Positions 1-8,439 are shown, numbered from the stretch's first letter. The stretch: 15,086 nt of DNA from T1SED10-198M sp003554345 [NCBI: Candidatus Sumerlaeota bacterium] (GCA_003554345.1 PWGE01000285.1:1-15086), one strand, 5' to 3'. The notes: generated from the letters alone by a model not told the origin. Translations and numbers: made by a program.

Positions 1-15
1 TATTTTCAGAGGAGT
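1..15 (+). repeat. 15-bp direct repeat, left copy
   Basis: TATTTTCAGAGGAGT at the window edge is repeated exactly at 203-217. The left end may extend beyond the window. The two copies bracket the segment that contains both REP-like palindromes. Confidence 0.5.
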
Positions 16-22
16 TCTTCAC

Positions 23-49
23 GCTGATGCGGACATCAGCGCCACCAAG
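23..49 (+). repeat. REP-like palindromic element, copy 1
   Basis: A perfect 7-bp inverted repeat, GCTGATG (23-29) and CATCAGC (34-40), encloses a CGGA tetraloop and is followed by GCCACCAAG. TTTCAGA occurs 19 bp upstream of the stem. Copy 2 has the same architecture in the same orientation 89 bp downstream. The short stem-loop with a conserved 3' flank resembles dispersed REP-type elements; the family is not one I can name. Confidence 0.5.
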
Positions 50-111
50 CATGAAAATAAGAATTAGAAGCCGGTATCACCATAGACGGACTTTCAGAAT
101 AAGAACAAGAT

Positions 112-138
112 GCCGATTCGGAGATCGGCGCTCCCAGG
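112..138 (+). repeat. REP-like palindromic element, copy 2
   Basis: GCCGATT (112-118), a CGGA loop, then GATCGGC (123-129), followed by GCTCCCAGG. It aligns without gaps to copy 1. One stem pair changed from T-A to C-G on both sides, and the innermost pair changed from G-C to T-G, so pairing is kept while the sequence has diverged. TTTCAGA again lies 20 bp upstream (92-98). This covariation supports a structured repeat family over a chance palindrome. Confidence 0.5.
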
Positions 139-202
139 AAGGCAGAAATACACTCATGAAGTGATAGTTTTTATAACGACGTATACTATATTTTGAAGAG
201 TT

Positions 203-217
203 TATTTTCAGAGGAGT
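203..217 (+). repeat. 15-bp direct repeat, right copy
   Basis: Exact copy of positions 1-15, 202 bp downstream and about 37 bp before the coaX start codon. It contains AGAGGAG, which looks like a ribosome binding site but is too far from the coaX start to serve it. It may be a duplication created when the palindrome-bearing segment arrived, or part of a longer repeat unit. Confidence 0.5.
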
Positions 218-253
218 AAATACGTTAACTTTTTACAGGCAGGGTAAAATGCC

Positions 254-1084
254 ATGATTATTACAGTTGATATAGGCAATACAGATATAGTATGTGGTGT
301 CTTTAAAGACAATGAATTGCTTTATCACTGGCGCTTTTCCAGTTCTACTCAAGCCAGTACTGATGAATACATGATGAGGTATTTCAGTCTTTTTAAGATA
401 CATGAGATTGATTATAAGAATAACATACAGGGAGCTATTATTGGATCGGTGGTACCGGAACTGAACCGAAAGCATTATAAAGCCCTGTTATATCTGCTGG
501 AGCAACATCCCATTATTGTAAGTTCCAACCTGTTGTGGAATCTGACGCTTAATTTTGACAAACCTAAAGAAATAGGGGTGGACCGTCTTTTAAATGTTCT
601 GGCAGCCAAAGAACTATACGGACTGCCGGCTCTGGTGGTAGATTACGGTACTGCCACAACCATTGATATTATATCTGAAGAATCCGAGTACCTTGGAGGA
701 ACCATTGCCCCGGGTATTCTCATCTCTCGTGATGCCCTGTCAACCCGCACTGCCCAACTGCCAAGTATTTCACTGGAAGTCCCTCCCGATGTTCTCGGCA
801 AAAATACCATCAGCAGTATGCGGTCCGGAATTTTATATGGCTCAGCCGGACAGACTCAATACCTTATTGAGAGGATACGCCGGGAATTTCGCACGTCCAG
901 GGAACCTCACCTCATTTTAACAGGGGGTTTTGCCAACCTGATGAGCAAGCTTCTTCCTTTTAAATCGATTGTTGACTCCTATTTAACCTTAAAAGGACTC
1001 AATATTCTTTATCTCCAGAACCGCCATTTAGGAGGAGGAGAAGGCAATTCCGGCAGTTCTCCTGACCTGTCAAAAACAGAGTAA
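254..1084 (+). CDS. coaX: Type III pantothenate kinase
   Basis: Cytosolic enzyme that phosphorylates pantothenate with ATP, the first committed step of coenzyme A synthesis. CoaX proteins belong to the ASKHA (actin/hexokinase/Hsp70) fold. The expected motifs are present: DIGNT phosphate loop (residues 6-10), GVDR (108-111), DYGTATT (130-136) with the probable catalytic aspartate D130, GGTIAPG (148-154) and TGGFA (223-227). The start ATG has a modest AGGG at 241-244, 9 nt upstream. At 276 residues it is about 20 longer than typical CoaX. The core ends near residue 257, and the Gly/Ser-rich tail (258-276) is read from DNA that also encodes the C-terminus of the convergent gene, so the tail may be a by-product of that overlap. 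No terminator separates the two genes. Confidence 0.95.
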   Translation: MIITVDIGNTDIVCGVFKDNELLYHWRFSSSTQASTDEYMMRYFSLFKIHEIDYKNNIQGAIIGSVVPELNRKHYKALLYLLEQHPIIVSSNLLWNLTLNFDKPKEIGVDRLLNVLAAKELYGLPALVVDYGTATTIDIISEESEYLGGTIAPGILISRDALSTRTAQLPSISLEVPPDVLGKNTISSMRSGILYGSAGQTQYLIERIRREFRTSREPHLILTGGFANLMSKLLPFKSIVDSYLTLKGLNILYLQNRHLGGGEGNSGSSPDLSKTE

Positions 1085-2331
1085 TACGGGCCGTATTCTT
1101 TTCCTTCCAGCTTGAGAAAGGCAATAAGAGCATACGAAGATGCCCGAATATTAAGGACTTCTTTAACCGAACCGTCGTATCCTGCATCCCCGTAAATTCC
1201 CCCATGGGCTTTAGGATTGGTGGTCTCTGTTTCCTGTAACCAGATTAAATGTGCTCCTGCCCGATGAGCACTTTCGCGATATTCCTCGTTACCTGTTAAT
1301 TTATAAAGATCGAGGAGTAATATGGGAACGGTGGCAGAAGCAGAATGGACAAAAGGTTCAGCAAAAGAGCCGTCTTTATTTTGCTCATCCATGAGCCATC
1401 GGGCAAAATTCTTTGCCTGCTCCAGGTACGTATCTTCTTCGTAATAAAGATATGCGCCCAGTAAGCCGAGAGAGGAAAAATCATCATTATAACGATGCAT
1501 GATTTGCCAGTAAAGAGGATGATAGGGCTTATCTTTTCCATCAAGATATTTTTCTTTTTCGGTATCGTAAATGATGTAGATTGAACCGTCTTCCTTCATG
1601 AAACGGTCTATAAAGTGGTCAGCAATGAACTGTATACCTTTATCAGCACCAGAAAAATCCCCTGTGACTCGTCCATAATCGTAAAAATAGGCTGCCACTC
1701 CTCCGTGAAATGACCCTTCCAGATATATGTTCTTATAGGGTTCTTCGCCCCGGAAATTAACCTCCCACAAGGGCCAACCGTCCGCCATGGCGTAGTTCAG
1801 AAACCAGTCATTAAAAAATTGAACCCTCTCTAGATATTCTTTTTCACCGGTTTCTTCATACATCCATAGCAGTCCCCAGGCTGCGGTAAGAGTGTCTCTG
1901 GGATAACACCAGGTAGTTTGGGGTGTGTTTTCACGGAAATTACCGAAATATGCAGGGTTGCGTTCGCCCAGAATCTGCAGAGATTTAAGGTATTCCCCTG
2001 CGCGATAAGCAGCGTCGTAATATTTTTCATCCCCGGTACGGTGATACATCATCAGCAAACCCTTCAGAGAGGTGGCTGTTGTCCAGTTAATAGAATAAAA
2101 GAGCACCTCATCTGGTTTTTCCACGTTATAAGTGCCCAGAAAACGACCATTATTAGCATCATCCCAGTTCTGTACCTGGTTTTCAACAAGCCAGTTTGCC
2201 AGCTTTCTGGCAGCCTCAAAGTACTTTTCTTCACGACTCTTTTCTGAATGGCTGATTTCTGCCCATGTAAGCAGGGATGATAGCAGAATCACTACTATCG
2301 TAGAGGATAAAACAGAATATCTGAACTTCAT
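1009..2331 (-). CDS. Secreted alpha/alpha-barrel (six-hairpin glycosidase-like) protein
   Basis: A 440-residue protein whose exact function I do not recognise. The N-terminus is a typical Sec signal peptide: basic MKFR, a hydrophobic core to about residue 23, then a TWA-E type cleavage site. The rest consists of repeated helical units of the form 'LL..Y..TGD..Y...A...A.YL' (for example around residues 90-115, 155-180, 325-345 and 380-400), with aromatic and acidic loop motifs such as DDFSSLG and EDGSIY. This pattern is typical of (alpha/alpha)6 barrels of the six-hairpin glycosidase superfamily, which includes glycan hydrolases, lyases and epimerases. A role on an extracytoplasmic glycan is inferred. 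The start has a GAGGGG ribosome binding site 7 nt upstream. It appears to be a single-gene unit, since 201 nt separate it from rsmE. A terpenoid-cyclase-type toroid is the main alternative. Confidence 0.7.
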   Translation of the reverse strand: MKFRYSVLSSTIVVILLSSLLTWAEISHSEKSREEKYFEAARKLANWLVENQVQNWDDANNGRFLGTYNVEKPDEVLFYSINWTTATSLKGLLMMYHRTGDEKYYDAAYRAGEYLKSLQILGERNPAYFGNFRENTPQTTWCYPRDTLTAAWGLLWMYEETGEKEYLERVQFFNDWFLNYAMADGWPLWEVNFRGEEPYKNIYLEGSFHGGVAAYFYDYGRVTGDFSGADKGIQFIADHFIDRFMKEDGSIYIIYDTEKEKYLDGKDKPYHPLYWQIMHRYNDDFSSLGLLGAYLYYEEDTYLEQAKNFARWLMDEQNKDGSFAEPFVHSASATVPILLLDLYKLTGNEEYRESAHRAGAHLIWLQETETTNPKAHGGIYGDAGYDGSVKEVLNIRASSYALIAFLKLEGKEYGPYYSVFDRSGELPELPSPPPKWRFWR

Positions 2332-2442
2332 AATAACACCCCTCTATTATTTGATAACACCATATATTTTACTATCATTAAGCATGTTATTGACAGATAG
2401 TAGCGCAGGGTAGGAAAAAAGCAAGAAATAGGTGCGAAAAAC

Positions 2443-2470
2443 CGAAAAAAGAATAAACAATCCTTTTTCG
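2443..2470 (-). terminator. Weak candidate terminator after rsmE
   Basis: Downstream of the rsmE stop the minus strand reads CGAAAAA (2470-2464), a 14-nt loop, TTTTTCG (2449-2443), then GTTTTTC. The stem is only 7 bp and mostly A-T, so it is a weak intrinsic terminator at best. Nothing better is visible between rsmE and the next gene (2332-2532). That gap must also hold the promoter of the 1009-2331 gene, which I could not assign. Confidence 0.25.
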
Positions 2471-2532
2471 TTTGATAATAAAAAAGCAGTATAGAAGAAA
2501 TGAATGACAGGCAAAATCAACAGGAGACAGAA

Positions 2533-3282
2533 TTAGTGATGAGAAAGAAAAAGGGAAGATATTAGAGCTACTGCTGCAGTACAGGCAGTAGCGGTTCGCA
2601 GCCGCCATTCACTCAATCTGGAAATAACTCCCCCCGTCCGGCTGAAGAGATCGACTTCCTGGCAGGAAAATCCCCCTTCCGCTCCGATAAATATGTTCAC
2701 TTTTTTCTGGTGGTCCAGGGGGCAAAGATACGTGTATTCCCGGGCTCCTTCATAAAATAGAATATTGATGGTCTCGTCAGAAAGGCGGCTTATTACATCC
2801 TGGAAATTTCCACTCAGAGAAAGAGTGGGCAGATGAAATCGACGGGACTGCTGGGCGGCTTCTCGTGCTATCTTATGCCAGCGCCGTCTTTTATTGGGAG
2901 AAATGTCAGATGTTTTAACCTCGGTAAAAGCAGAATGAAAGAAATGTATTTCGGTAACTCCCAGTTGTGTGGCCTGATTGATAATGAGCTCGGCCGTATC
3001 GGCTTTTGGGAGGCCTGCATAAAGAGCTATTTCCAATGGTGGAGGCGGAAGAGGGTGTAACTCATCGACCTTGAGAGCAATTTCTTTCTTCCTGGAGTTG
3101 ATAGTAGACAGGCGACAACGAGCCTGGTATTTTCCATCGAGCAGAAGAATATTATCATCCGGCTTAAAACGAAGCACATTTACCAGGTAATGATAATATT
3201 CTCTTTTCTGAAGAATCAAGGAAGTAGGCGAAGAGGGGAGTTTCCCCTCTTCTACAAAAAGATGTTTTAGTTCCGGGCTCAA
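2533..3282 (-). CDS. rsmE: 16S rRNA (uracil-1498-N3)-methyltransferase RsmE
   Basis: SPOUT-class methyltransferase that makes m3U1498 in 16S rRNA using S-adenosylmethionine. The 249-residue length is normal. An N-terminal PUA-like domain covers about residues 1-75. The SPOUT domain has QATQLGV (103-109), EAAQQSRR (141-148), the SAM-binding IGAEGGF (199-205) and the C-terminal knot strand WRLRTATA (226-233), where most family members have ILRTETA. The start is a TTG at 3282-3280, chosen because GAGGT (3297-3293), overlapping the dnaJ stop, is 10 nt upstream; no ATG fits. It lies 13 nt behind dnaJ and is probably the last gene of the chaperone operon. dnaJ-rsmE proximity is familiar from Gram-positive dnaK operons, which usually also carry prmA; prmA is absent here. 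Confidence 0.93.
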   Translation of the reverse strand: MSPELKHLFVEEGKLPSSPTSLILQKREYYHYLVNVLRFKPDDNILLLDGKYQARCRLSTINSRKKEIALKVDELHPLPPPPLEIALYAGLPKADTAELIINQATQLGVTEIHFFHSAFTEVKTSDISPNKRRRWHKIAREAAQQSRRFHLPTLSLSGNFQDVISRLSDETINILFYEGAREYTYLCPLDHQKKVNIFIGAEGGFSCQEVDLFSRTGGVISRLSEWRLRTATACTAAVALISSLFLSHH

Positions 3283-3295
3283 GACCCTTATTACC

Positions 3296-4474
3296 TCAAG
3301 AAGATATTTTGCCGAACCACTCTTTGAGAGTCTTTTTAAAGGCTTTTATTTTGGGGAAATTACTCTCATCCTGAATCTTTTTGAATTCTTCCAGAAGTTC
3401 TTTTTGCCGGGAGTTGATTTTTTTCGGCAGTTCTACGTTGATACGGACATACTGGTCACCACGCCCGAAGCTTTGCAACCTCGGAATACCCTGACCTTTC
3501 AAGCGCAGGAGAGTGCCGGGCTGTGTGCCAGGAGCCACCTTTAAACGAGCCTTCCCATAAAGAGTGGGAACCTGAAGCTCAGTACCCTGAATAGCCTCGA
3601 TAAAACTGATAGGATAATCCAGGTAGACATCTTCGTTTTCTCTCTTGAAGAGTTTGTGTTCTTCAATTAGTATTTCAGCATACAGATCACCAGGCGGTCC
3701 GCCATCAGGTGAGGGTTCACCTTCTCCGTTAAGGACTAATCGCTGTCCGCTATGAATCCCTGCGGGCACCTTCACCTCCAGTGTCTTTTCCCTGGCAACC
3801 AGGCCGCGTCCTCCACAAGTCTGACAGGGTTTTTCTACAATTTCTCCTTCACCGCGGCAGAGATCGCAGGTTGTAGAGTAGGTGAAAATAAAGCCTCCTC
3901 CCTGCGTTACTGTATGTTTGCCGGTTCCTTCGCATTTAGGGCAGGGTTTTGTACTGGAACCGGGCGCAGCTCGGGAGCCCTGGCAGGTCTCACATATCTC
4001 CCTTTTCTTAAGGCGGACTTTCTTGGTAGAGCCGGTAGCAGCTTCTTTGAGGGTTATTTTGAGCCTGATCTTTACATTGCGTCCGCGATGTACCCGGCGA
4101 CCACGTCTTCCTGTTCCCTGAGAGCCAAAGGGACTGCCTCCGCCAAATATTTCTTCGAAAAAGCCGCCAAGTCCTCCTCCAAATATATCACTCAAATCAT
4201 CAAAGTGGTGAAAGTCCTCCCAGGTAAAACCACCTCTGGAGAAGGTCTGTCGAACACCTTCGTAACCATAGGTGTCGTATCTTTTCCGTTTCTCTGGGTC
4301 GCTCAGCACTTCATAAGCTTCACTGACTTTTTTGAACTTCTCTTCAGCCTGTTTATCATCCGGGTTACGATCAGGATGATATTTCATGGCCAGCTTTCGA
4401 TAGGCTTTTTTTATGTCATCCTGGCTGGCATCTCTTGATACTCCTAATATTTCGTAATAATCTTTTTTAGCCAT
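3296..4474 (-). CDS. dnaJ: Chaperone protein DnaJ (Hsp40)
   Basis: Co-chaperone that delivers substrates to DnaK and stimulates its ATPase. All four type I DnaJ regions are present in the 392 residues: J domain (1-70) with the HPD tripeptide at 33-35; Gly/Phe-rich segment (about 80-120); zinc-binding region with four CxxC repeats at C161/C164, C178/C181, C203/C206 and C217/C220; and C-terminal substrate-binding domains (from about 230). The first zinc repeat reads CETCQGSR instead of the usual CxxCxGxG. The start ATG follows AAAGGA by about 9 nt, and the gene lies 27 nt behind argS. It is separated from dnaK by orf68 and argS, an unusual split of the normal dnaK-dnaJ pair. grpE is not in the window. 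Confidence 0.97.
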   Translation of the reverse strand: MAKKDYYEILGVSRDASQDDIKKAYRKLAMKYHPDRNPDDKQAEEKFKKVSEAYEVLSDPEKRKRYDTYGYEGVRQTFSRGGFTWEDFHHFDDLSDIFGGGLGGFFEEIFGGGSPFGSQGTGRRGRRVHRGRNVKIRLKITLKEAATGSTKKVRLKKREICETCQGSRAAPGSSTKPCPKCEGTGKHTVTQGGGFIFTYSTTCDLCRGEGEIVEKPCQTCGGRGLVAREKTLEVKVPAGIHSGQRLVLNGEGEPSPDGGPPGDLYAEILIEEHKLFKRENEDVYLDYPISFIEAIQGTELQVPTLYGKARLKVAPGTQPGTLLRLKGQGIPRLQSFGRGDQYVRINVELPKKINSRQKELLEEFKKIQDESNFPKIKAFKKTLKEWFGKISS

Positions 4475-4501
4475 AATATCAGTCCTTTTTTATAATTTTT
4501 T

Positions 4502-6151
4502 TTACATTGCTTTTGGTAAGGGAAGTCCCAGCAAAAAGGCACAGTTCTCCAATACCTGTTGAACAATGCTGATAAACTTGAGATTACTGTAAGAGTCCGA
4601 AGCATCTTCCACCAGAAATCGCTGGGAGTTATACAGCACATGAAATCGACGAGCCAGTTCTGTAGCAAATTCACATAGAAGATGGGGAGACTGAACGTCA
4701 CAGGCAGTACTGACTGCCTGGGGAAAATGCGATAAATGCAGGATAAGCTCCTTTTTTTCTTCTGAATCAAGGGGGATATCCTTAACAGGATACGATCTGA
4801 TTTCATCAGGATTGTACTTGTTCGCCAGAGCTTTTTCAAAAACGCTATTGATACGGGCATTGGCATACTGGACATAATAAGCAGGATTACTCATGGATTC
4901 TTCCCTGGCAATATCCCAGTCAAAAACCATCTGGCTATCAGGTTTACGCATGGAAAAGAAATAACGAATCACCCCTGTTCCCAATTCATCTATCATATCA
5001 CGGAGGGTGACAAAATCTCCTTTTCTGGTTGACAACTTCATATTCTGCCCATCTTTGACAAATGAGACCATCTGAACAAGGATAGTATGCAAAATGCTAT
5101 CGTCATTTTCAAGCATTTTTATTGAAGCTTCAAGTCGTGGGATGTAACCATGATGATCAGCTCCCATCACATTAATAAGCTGATGATAACCCCGTTCCAG
5201 CTTATCTTGATGATAAGCGATGTCGGAAGCGAAATAAGTGGTGGTAGCATCACTTTTAATAATCACTCTGTCTTTTTCATCCCCGAAGAGTGATGTCTTT
5301 ACATAAGTGGCACCCCCGGATTTATAAAGATATCCTTTTTCTTTCAGGATATGGAAAGCTTTTTCCACTTTCTCATCTTCAAATAAAGAGCTTTCTCTGA
5401 ACCAGGAATCGAATTGAATATGTAAAGAAGCCAGGTCTTCTTTAATCATTTTAATAATAGCGTTGGATGCATACTCAGTAAAAGAGCTGGTATCCACATC
5501 TTTCAACCAGGAGTCGCCTTTCTCCCGGCGAAGTTTTTGGGCAATTTCCTTGATGTACTCTCCCCTGTAAAGATTTTCATCAGGTACCGTTGGTTCTCCG
5601 AAGAGCTCCTGATAGCGGTAACGCAGGGATTCTCCCAGATTCCTCATCTGAACGCCGGCATCATTATAATAATATTCGCGGGTCACCTCATATCCGTTTG
5701 CTTCATACAAACGGCTTAACACATCGCCTACTACCGCTCCCCGGCCGTGACCTACATGGAGAGGACCGGTAGGGTTGGCGCTGACGAATTCAACAAGGGC
5801 TTTTTGCCCCTGAAAACGGGAGTTTTTCCCATACTCTTGCTCTTCACGTTCAATTTTTGCCAGAATATTGAGCAAATACTCCTGGTTATAAAAGCAGTTA
5901 ATAAATCCGGGACCGGCCACTTCTACTTTTGCAAAGCAATCCGAATGATTCAAAAGATAATCTTTAGCTTCTTCAGCAATATCACGTGGTTTTTTAGAAA
6001 GCCGTGGAGCATAAACCATAGCGAAATTCGTAGCAATATCACCGAACTTTTTGTGTTTGGGGGGAGATATTTTGACGGCCGATTCTTCGAGCGAAGAATC
6101 GTAATTATCACTCAGATAAGAATCAAGTATGGCTGCCAGTTCCGTTTTCAT
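4502..6151 (-). CDS. argS: Arginyl-tRNA synthetase
   Basis: Class Ia aminoacyl-tRNA synthetase that charges tRNA-Arg with arginine using ATP. The 549-residue protein has an N-terminal additional domain (about 1-110), the HIGH-type signature HVGH (132-135) in the ANPTGPLHVGHGRG context, and MKLSTRKG (371-378) as the KMSKS counterpart. A C-terminal DALR anticodon-binding domain starts near VQYANARI (428-435). The ATG at 6151 has only a weak GAGA-type ribosome binding site and is preceded by a strong 44-nt hairpin, so its expression may be set apart from the upstream chaperone genes. argS sits inside the run between orf68 (97 nt upstream) and dnaJ (27 nt downstream), an unusual location. Confidence 0.97.
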   Translation of the reverse strand: MKTELAAILDSYLSDNYDSSLEESAVKISPPKHKKFGDIATNFAMVYAPRLSKKPRDIAEEAKDYLLNHSDCFAKVEVAGPGFINCFYNQEYLLNILAKIEREEQEYGKNSRFQGQKALVEFVSANPTGPLHVGHGRGAVVGDVLSRLYEANGYEVTREYYYNDAGVQMRNLGESLRYRYQELFGEPTVPDENLYRGEYIKEIAQKLRREKGDSWLKDVDTSSFTEYASNAIIKMIKEDLASLHIQFDSWFRESSLFEDEKVEKAFHILKEKGYLYKSGGATYVKTSLFGDEKDRVIIKSDATTTYFASDIAYHQDKLERGYHQLINVMGADHHGYIPRLEASIKMLENDDSILHTILVQMVSFVKDGQNMKLSTRKGDFVTLRDMIDELGTGVIRYFFSMRKPDSQMVFDWDIAREESMSNPAYYVQYANARINSVFEKALANKYNPDEIRSYPVKDIPLDSEEKKELILHLSHFPQAVSTACDVQSPHLLCEFATELARRFHVLYNSQRFLVEDASDSYSNLKFISIVQQVLENCAFLLGLPLPKAM

Positions 6152-6179
6152 GAGTCTCTATCGCTGATGGTAATCTATA

Positions 6180-6223
6180 AAGGAAAAAGAGCTCCTTTTT
6201 TAGAAAAGAAGCTCTTTTTCCTT
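6180..6223 (-). other. Long intercistronic RNA hairpin before argS
   Basis: In the minus-strand transcript a 14-bp arm (6223-6210 with 6193-6180), one U-G pair (6209/6194) and a 5-bp arm (6208-6204 with 6199-6195) close a 4-nt loop (6203-6200), giving a 20-bp stem. The only imperfect pair is U-G in the minus RNA but C-A in the plus RNA, which favours a role in the operon transcript. No U-tract follows on the minus side, so it is not a canonical intrinsic terminator. It may be an RNase III-type processing site, a stability element or a partial terminator between orf68 and argS. Confidence 0.7.
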
Positions 6224-6248
6224 CAGTTTTTATCGAAAAAGGAAGGGG

Positions 6249-6455
6249 TTACTCTTTAACTTCAAATTCTATTTTGCCTTCCTCAAAGTCCTTGAATGCC
6301 TGGTCAATATAGTAGATATACTCGGAAATGTCCAGATCTTCATTATCCATATCGGCATTCAACTCCAGGTTGTACTTTGCATATTGTGCCAGCAGATTCA
6401 GGTAGAAATATTTATTTTTCAACAACTCTTCGCGGGTGTAACTTTTAAGAGGCAT
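6249..6455 (-). CDS. Small acidic protein of unknown function between dnaK and argS
   Basis: A 68-residue protein I do not recognise. It is credible because its ATG follows a clear AAGGAG ribosome binding site (6-nt spacing), it lies 14 nt behind dnaK, and it is co-directional with the chaperone run. It is strongly acidic, has no signal peptide or membrane segment, no cysteine, and many Tyr, Asp and Glu residues. The sequence looks mostly helical: a basic start (KSYTREELLKNKYF), a Tyr/Leu/Asn-rich middle (residues 17-35), and an acidic C-terminal half with SEYIYYIDQAF (44-54). Its position next to dnaK suggests an association with Hsp70 function, but that is guilt by association only. It is too short and different in sequence to be GrpE. 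Confidence 0.75.
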   Translation of the reverse strand: MPLKSYTREELLKNKYFYLNLLAQYAKYNLELNADMDNEDLDISEYIYYIDQAFKDFEEGKIEFEVKE

Positions 6456-6469
6456 GGGATACTCCTTAC

Positions 6470-8431
6470 TTATTTGTTTTTATCCTCATCATCCTCATCC
6501 TCTACCTCATATTCAGCGTCGACCACATCTTCGCCTTTATCTTCTTCAGAGGCAGATTCCTGAGTCTGTTCATTATACCCCTTTTCATCAGTTTGTCCAC
6601 CACCCTGTTGATCGGCACCTGCAGCCTTATACAGTTGTTCAGCCACTTTGTGGTTAACCTGATTGAGCTTTTCAGTGGCTTCTTTCAGTTCAGATACATC
6701 CTTACTGTCCACTTTTTCTTTCGCTTCTGCTACCGCTTTTTCAATTTCCGATTTCATATCATCCTGCAGCTTATCTGCATTTTCCCTCAGCATCTTTTCA
6801 GTGGACATAATGAGTCCATCCAGCTGGTTTCGCTGGTCAATCACTTCTCTCATCTTCTTATCTTCTTCAGCGTGTTCTTCAGCATCTTTCTTCATTTTTT
6901 CAATTTCTTCTTCGCTCATGCGGGTTGCTGCTTCAATCCGAATCTTCTGTTCTTTTCCGCTGGCAAGGTCTTTCGCAGAAACGTTGAGTATTCCATCGGC
7001 ATCGATGTCAAAGGCAACCTCAATCTGCGGAACACCTCTGGGAGCAGGCGGAATTCCTTCCAGGTTAAAACGTCCCAAACTGCGATTATATTTTGCCATT
7101 TCTCGTTCGCCCTGCAGTACATGGACTGTTACAGCGGTCTGATTGTCCTGGGCAGTGGTAAAGGTTTCTTTCTTGCGGCAGGGAATAGTGGTATTTTTTT
7201 CAATCATCTTCGTGAACACTCCGCCCAGCGTTTCTATACCAAGAGAGAGGGGTGTTACGTCAAGCAACAGGAGATCTTTCACTTCACCTGCCAGAACACC
7301 TGCCTGGATGGCGGCTCCTACAGCAACTGCTTCATCGGGATTCACTTTTTTATTCGGTGTTTTCTCGAAAAAGTCGGTTACAAACTCCTGAACCTTTGGT
7401 ATTCGTGTGGATCCACCCACCAGGATAACTTCTCCGATATCGGCAGGTTTCAGATCTGCATCTTTCATTGCAGTTTCGCAGGGGGTTTTGGTCCTTTTGA
7501 TAATATCTTCGATCAACGCTTCCACTTTGGATCGGGTGACCTTCATATTCAGGTGCTTGGGCCCCTGATTATCTGCTGTAATAAAGGGAAGATTGATAGT
7601 CGTTTCTTTCGTTTGTGAAAGATCACATTTAGCTTTCTCTGCTGCTTCTTTCAAGCGCTGTAAGGCCATTTTATCTTCAGATAAGTCGATATTATTCTCT
7701 TTTTTAAATTCGGATACTATATGTTGTATGATCAGTTCATCGATATCATCGCCACCAAGGTGGGTATCACCGCTGGTTGATTTAACTTCGAATACTCCTT
7801 CTCCTATTTCCAGAATAGAAATGTCAAATGTACCACCACCAAAGTCATAGACAGCAATATTCTCTTCACTTTTGTTATCCAGACCATAAGCGAGAGAAGA
7901 AGCAGTTGGTTCGTTGATTATGCGCAGAACTTCCAGACCTGCAATTTTTCCTGCCTCTTTGGTTGCTGTACGCTGAGAATCGTTAAAATAGGCAGGAACC
8001 GTTATAACTGCTTTTTTTACCTCGGTTCCGACATATTCTTCGGCTATTTTTTTCATTTTCTGGAGAATATAAGCTGATATCTGTTGGGGAGAATATTTTT
8101 TACCGCGAATATTCACGGTAATCATCCCTTTATCGTCCTTTTCTACTTTGTATGAAACACGCTTAAGCTCATCTTTATCTATTTCGTCATAGCGCATTCC
8201 CATGAAACGTTTGATAGAGTAAACGGTGTTTTCTGAGTTAGTGATGGCCTGTCTTTTTGCCAGTTCACCAACAAGGATTTCATCCTCCTCTGTGAATGCC
8301 ACCACTGATGGTGTTGTTCTTCGTCCTTCTTCGTTAGGAATGACTACAGCTTCTCCGCCTTCCATCACGGATACGCAGGAATTCGTTGTTCCCAGGTCTA
8401 TTCCTATTACTTTTTCTGTTTTTTTAGCCAT
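6470..8431 (-). CDS. dnaK: Chaperone protein DnaK (Hsp70)
   Basis: ATP-dependent Hsp70 chaperone that binds exposed hydrophobic stretches, working with DnaJ and the exchange factor GrpE. The 653-residue protein has the nucleotide-binding domain with DLGTTNS (12-18), YDFGGGTFD (195-203) and GGSTRIP (339-345), the interdomain linker DLLLLDVTP (386-394), the substrate-binding domain, and a helical lid with an acidic tail. The tail carries DVVDAEYE, typical of bacterial DnaK, then an extra run of Glu/Asp ending in DKNK. The reading frame is open to a GTG at 8440, but that codon overlaps the GGAG ribosome binding site, so the ATG at 8431-8429 (MAKKTEK) is the start. dnaK lies 78 nt downstream of groEL; hrcA and grpE are absent and no CIRCE operator is seen. 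Confidence 0.98.
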   Translation of the reverse strand: MAKKTEKVIGIDLGTTNSCVSVMEGGEAVVIPNEEGRRTTPSVVAFTEEDEILVGELAKRQAITNSENTVYSIKRFMGMRYDEIDKDELKRVSYKVEKDDKGMITVNIRGKKYSPQQISAYILQKMKKIAEEYVGTEVKKAVITVPAYFNDSQRTATKEAGKIAGLEVLRIINEPTASSLAYGLDNKSEENIAVYDFGGGTFDISILEIGEGVFEVKSTSGDTHLGGDDIDELIIQHIVSEFKKENNIDLSEDKMALQRLKEAAEKAKCDLSQTKETTINLPFITADNQGPKHLNMKVTRSKVEALIEDIIKRTKTPCETAMKDADLKPADIGEVILVGGSTRIPKVQEFVTDFFEKTPNKKVNPDEAVAVGAAIQAGVLAGEVKDLLLLDVTPLSLGIETLGGVFTKMIEKNTTIPCRKKETFTTAQDNQTAVTVHVLQGEREMAKYNRSLGRFNLEGIPPAPRGVPQIEVAFDIDADGILNVSAKDLASGKEQKIRIEAATRMSEEEIEKMKKDAEEHAEEDKKMREVIDQRNQLDGLIMSTEKMLRENADKLQDDMKSEIEKAVAEAKEKVDSKDVSELKEATEKLNQVNHKVAEQLYKAAGADQQGGGQTDEKGYNEQTQESASEEDKGEDVVDAEYEVEDEDDEDKNK

Positions 8432-8439
8432 AAACATCA

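Larger units (their letters stand above)
1..253. other. Non-coding region upstream of coaX with repeats
   Basis: No credible gene is visible on either strand. The stretch holds two related palindromes (23-40 and 112-129), a 15-bp direct repeat (1-15 and 203-217) and the leader of coaX. A TATACT hexamer at 182-187 could be a -10 box, but no acceptable -35 lies 16-18 bp upstream, so no promoter is claimed. The window starts inside this region, so the gene upstream is unknown. Confidence 0.6.

Noticed and set aside
182-187. TATACT as the coaX -10 box
   Set aside because: No acceptable -35 hexamer at 16-18 bp upstream.
1-217. CRISPR array from the repeated motifs at the left edge
   Set aside because: Only two palindrome copies with diverged sequence, no regular spacer size and no cas genes.
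3752-4438. 228-codon plus-strand frame antisense to dnaJ
   Set aside because: Shadow of dnaJ; it has no ribosome binding site or recognisable domain, and dnaJ is certain.
6593-7618. 341-codon plus-strand frame antisense to dnaK
   Set aside because: Long antisense frames over dnaK are a known codon-bias artefact. This one is Phe/Cys-rich, has no ribosome binding site and no recognisable domain.
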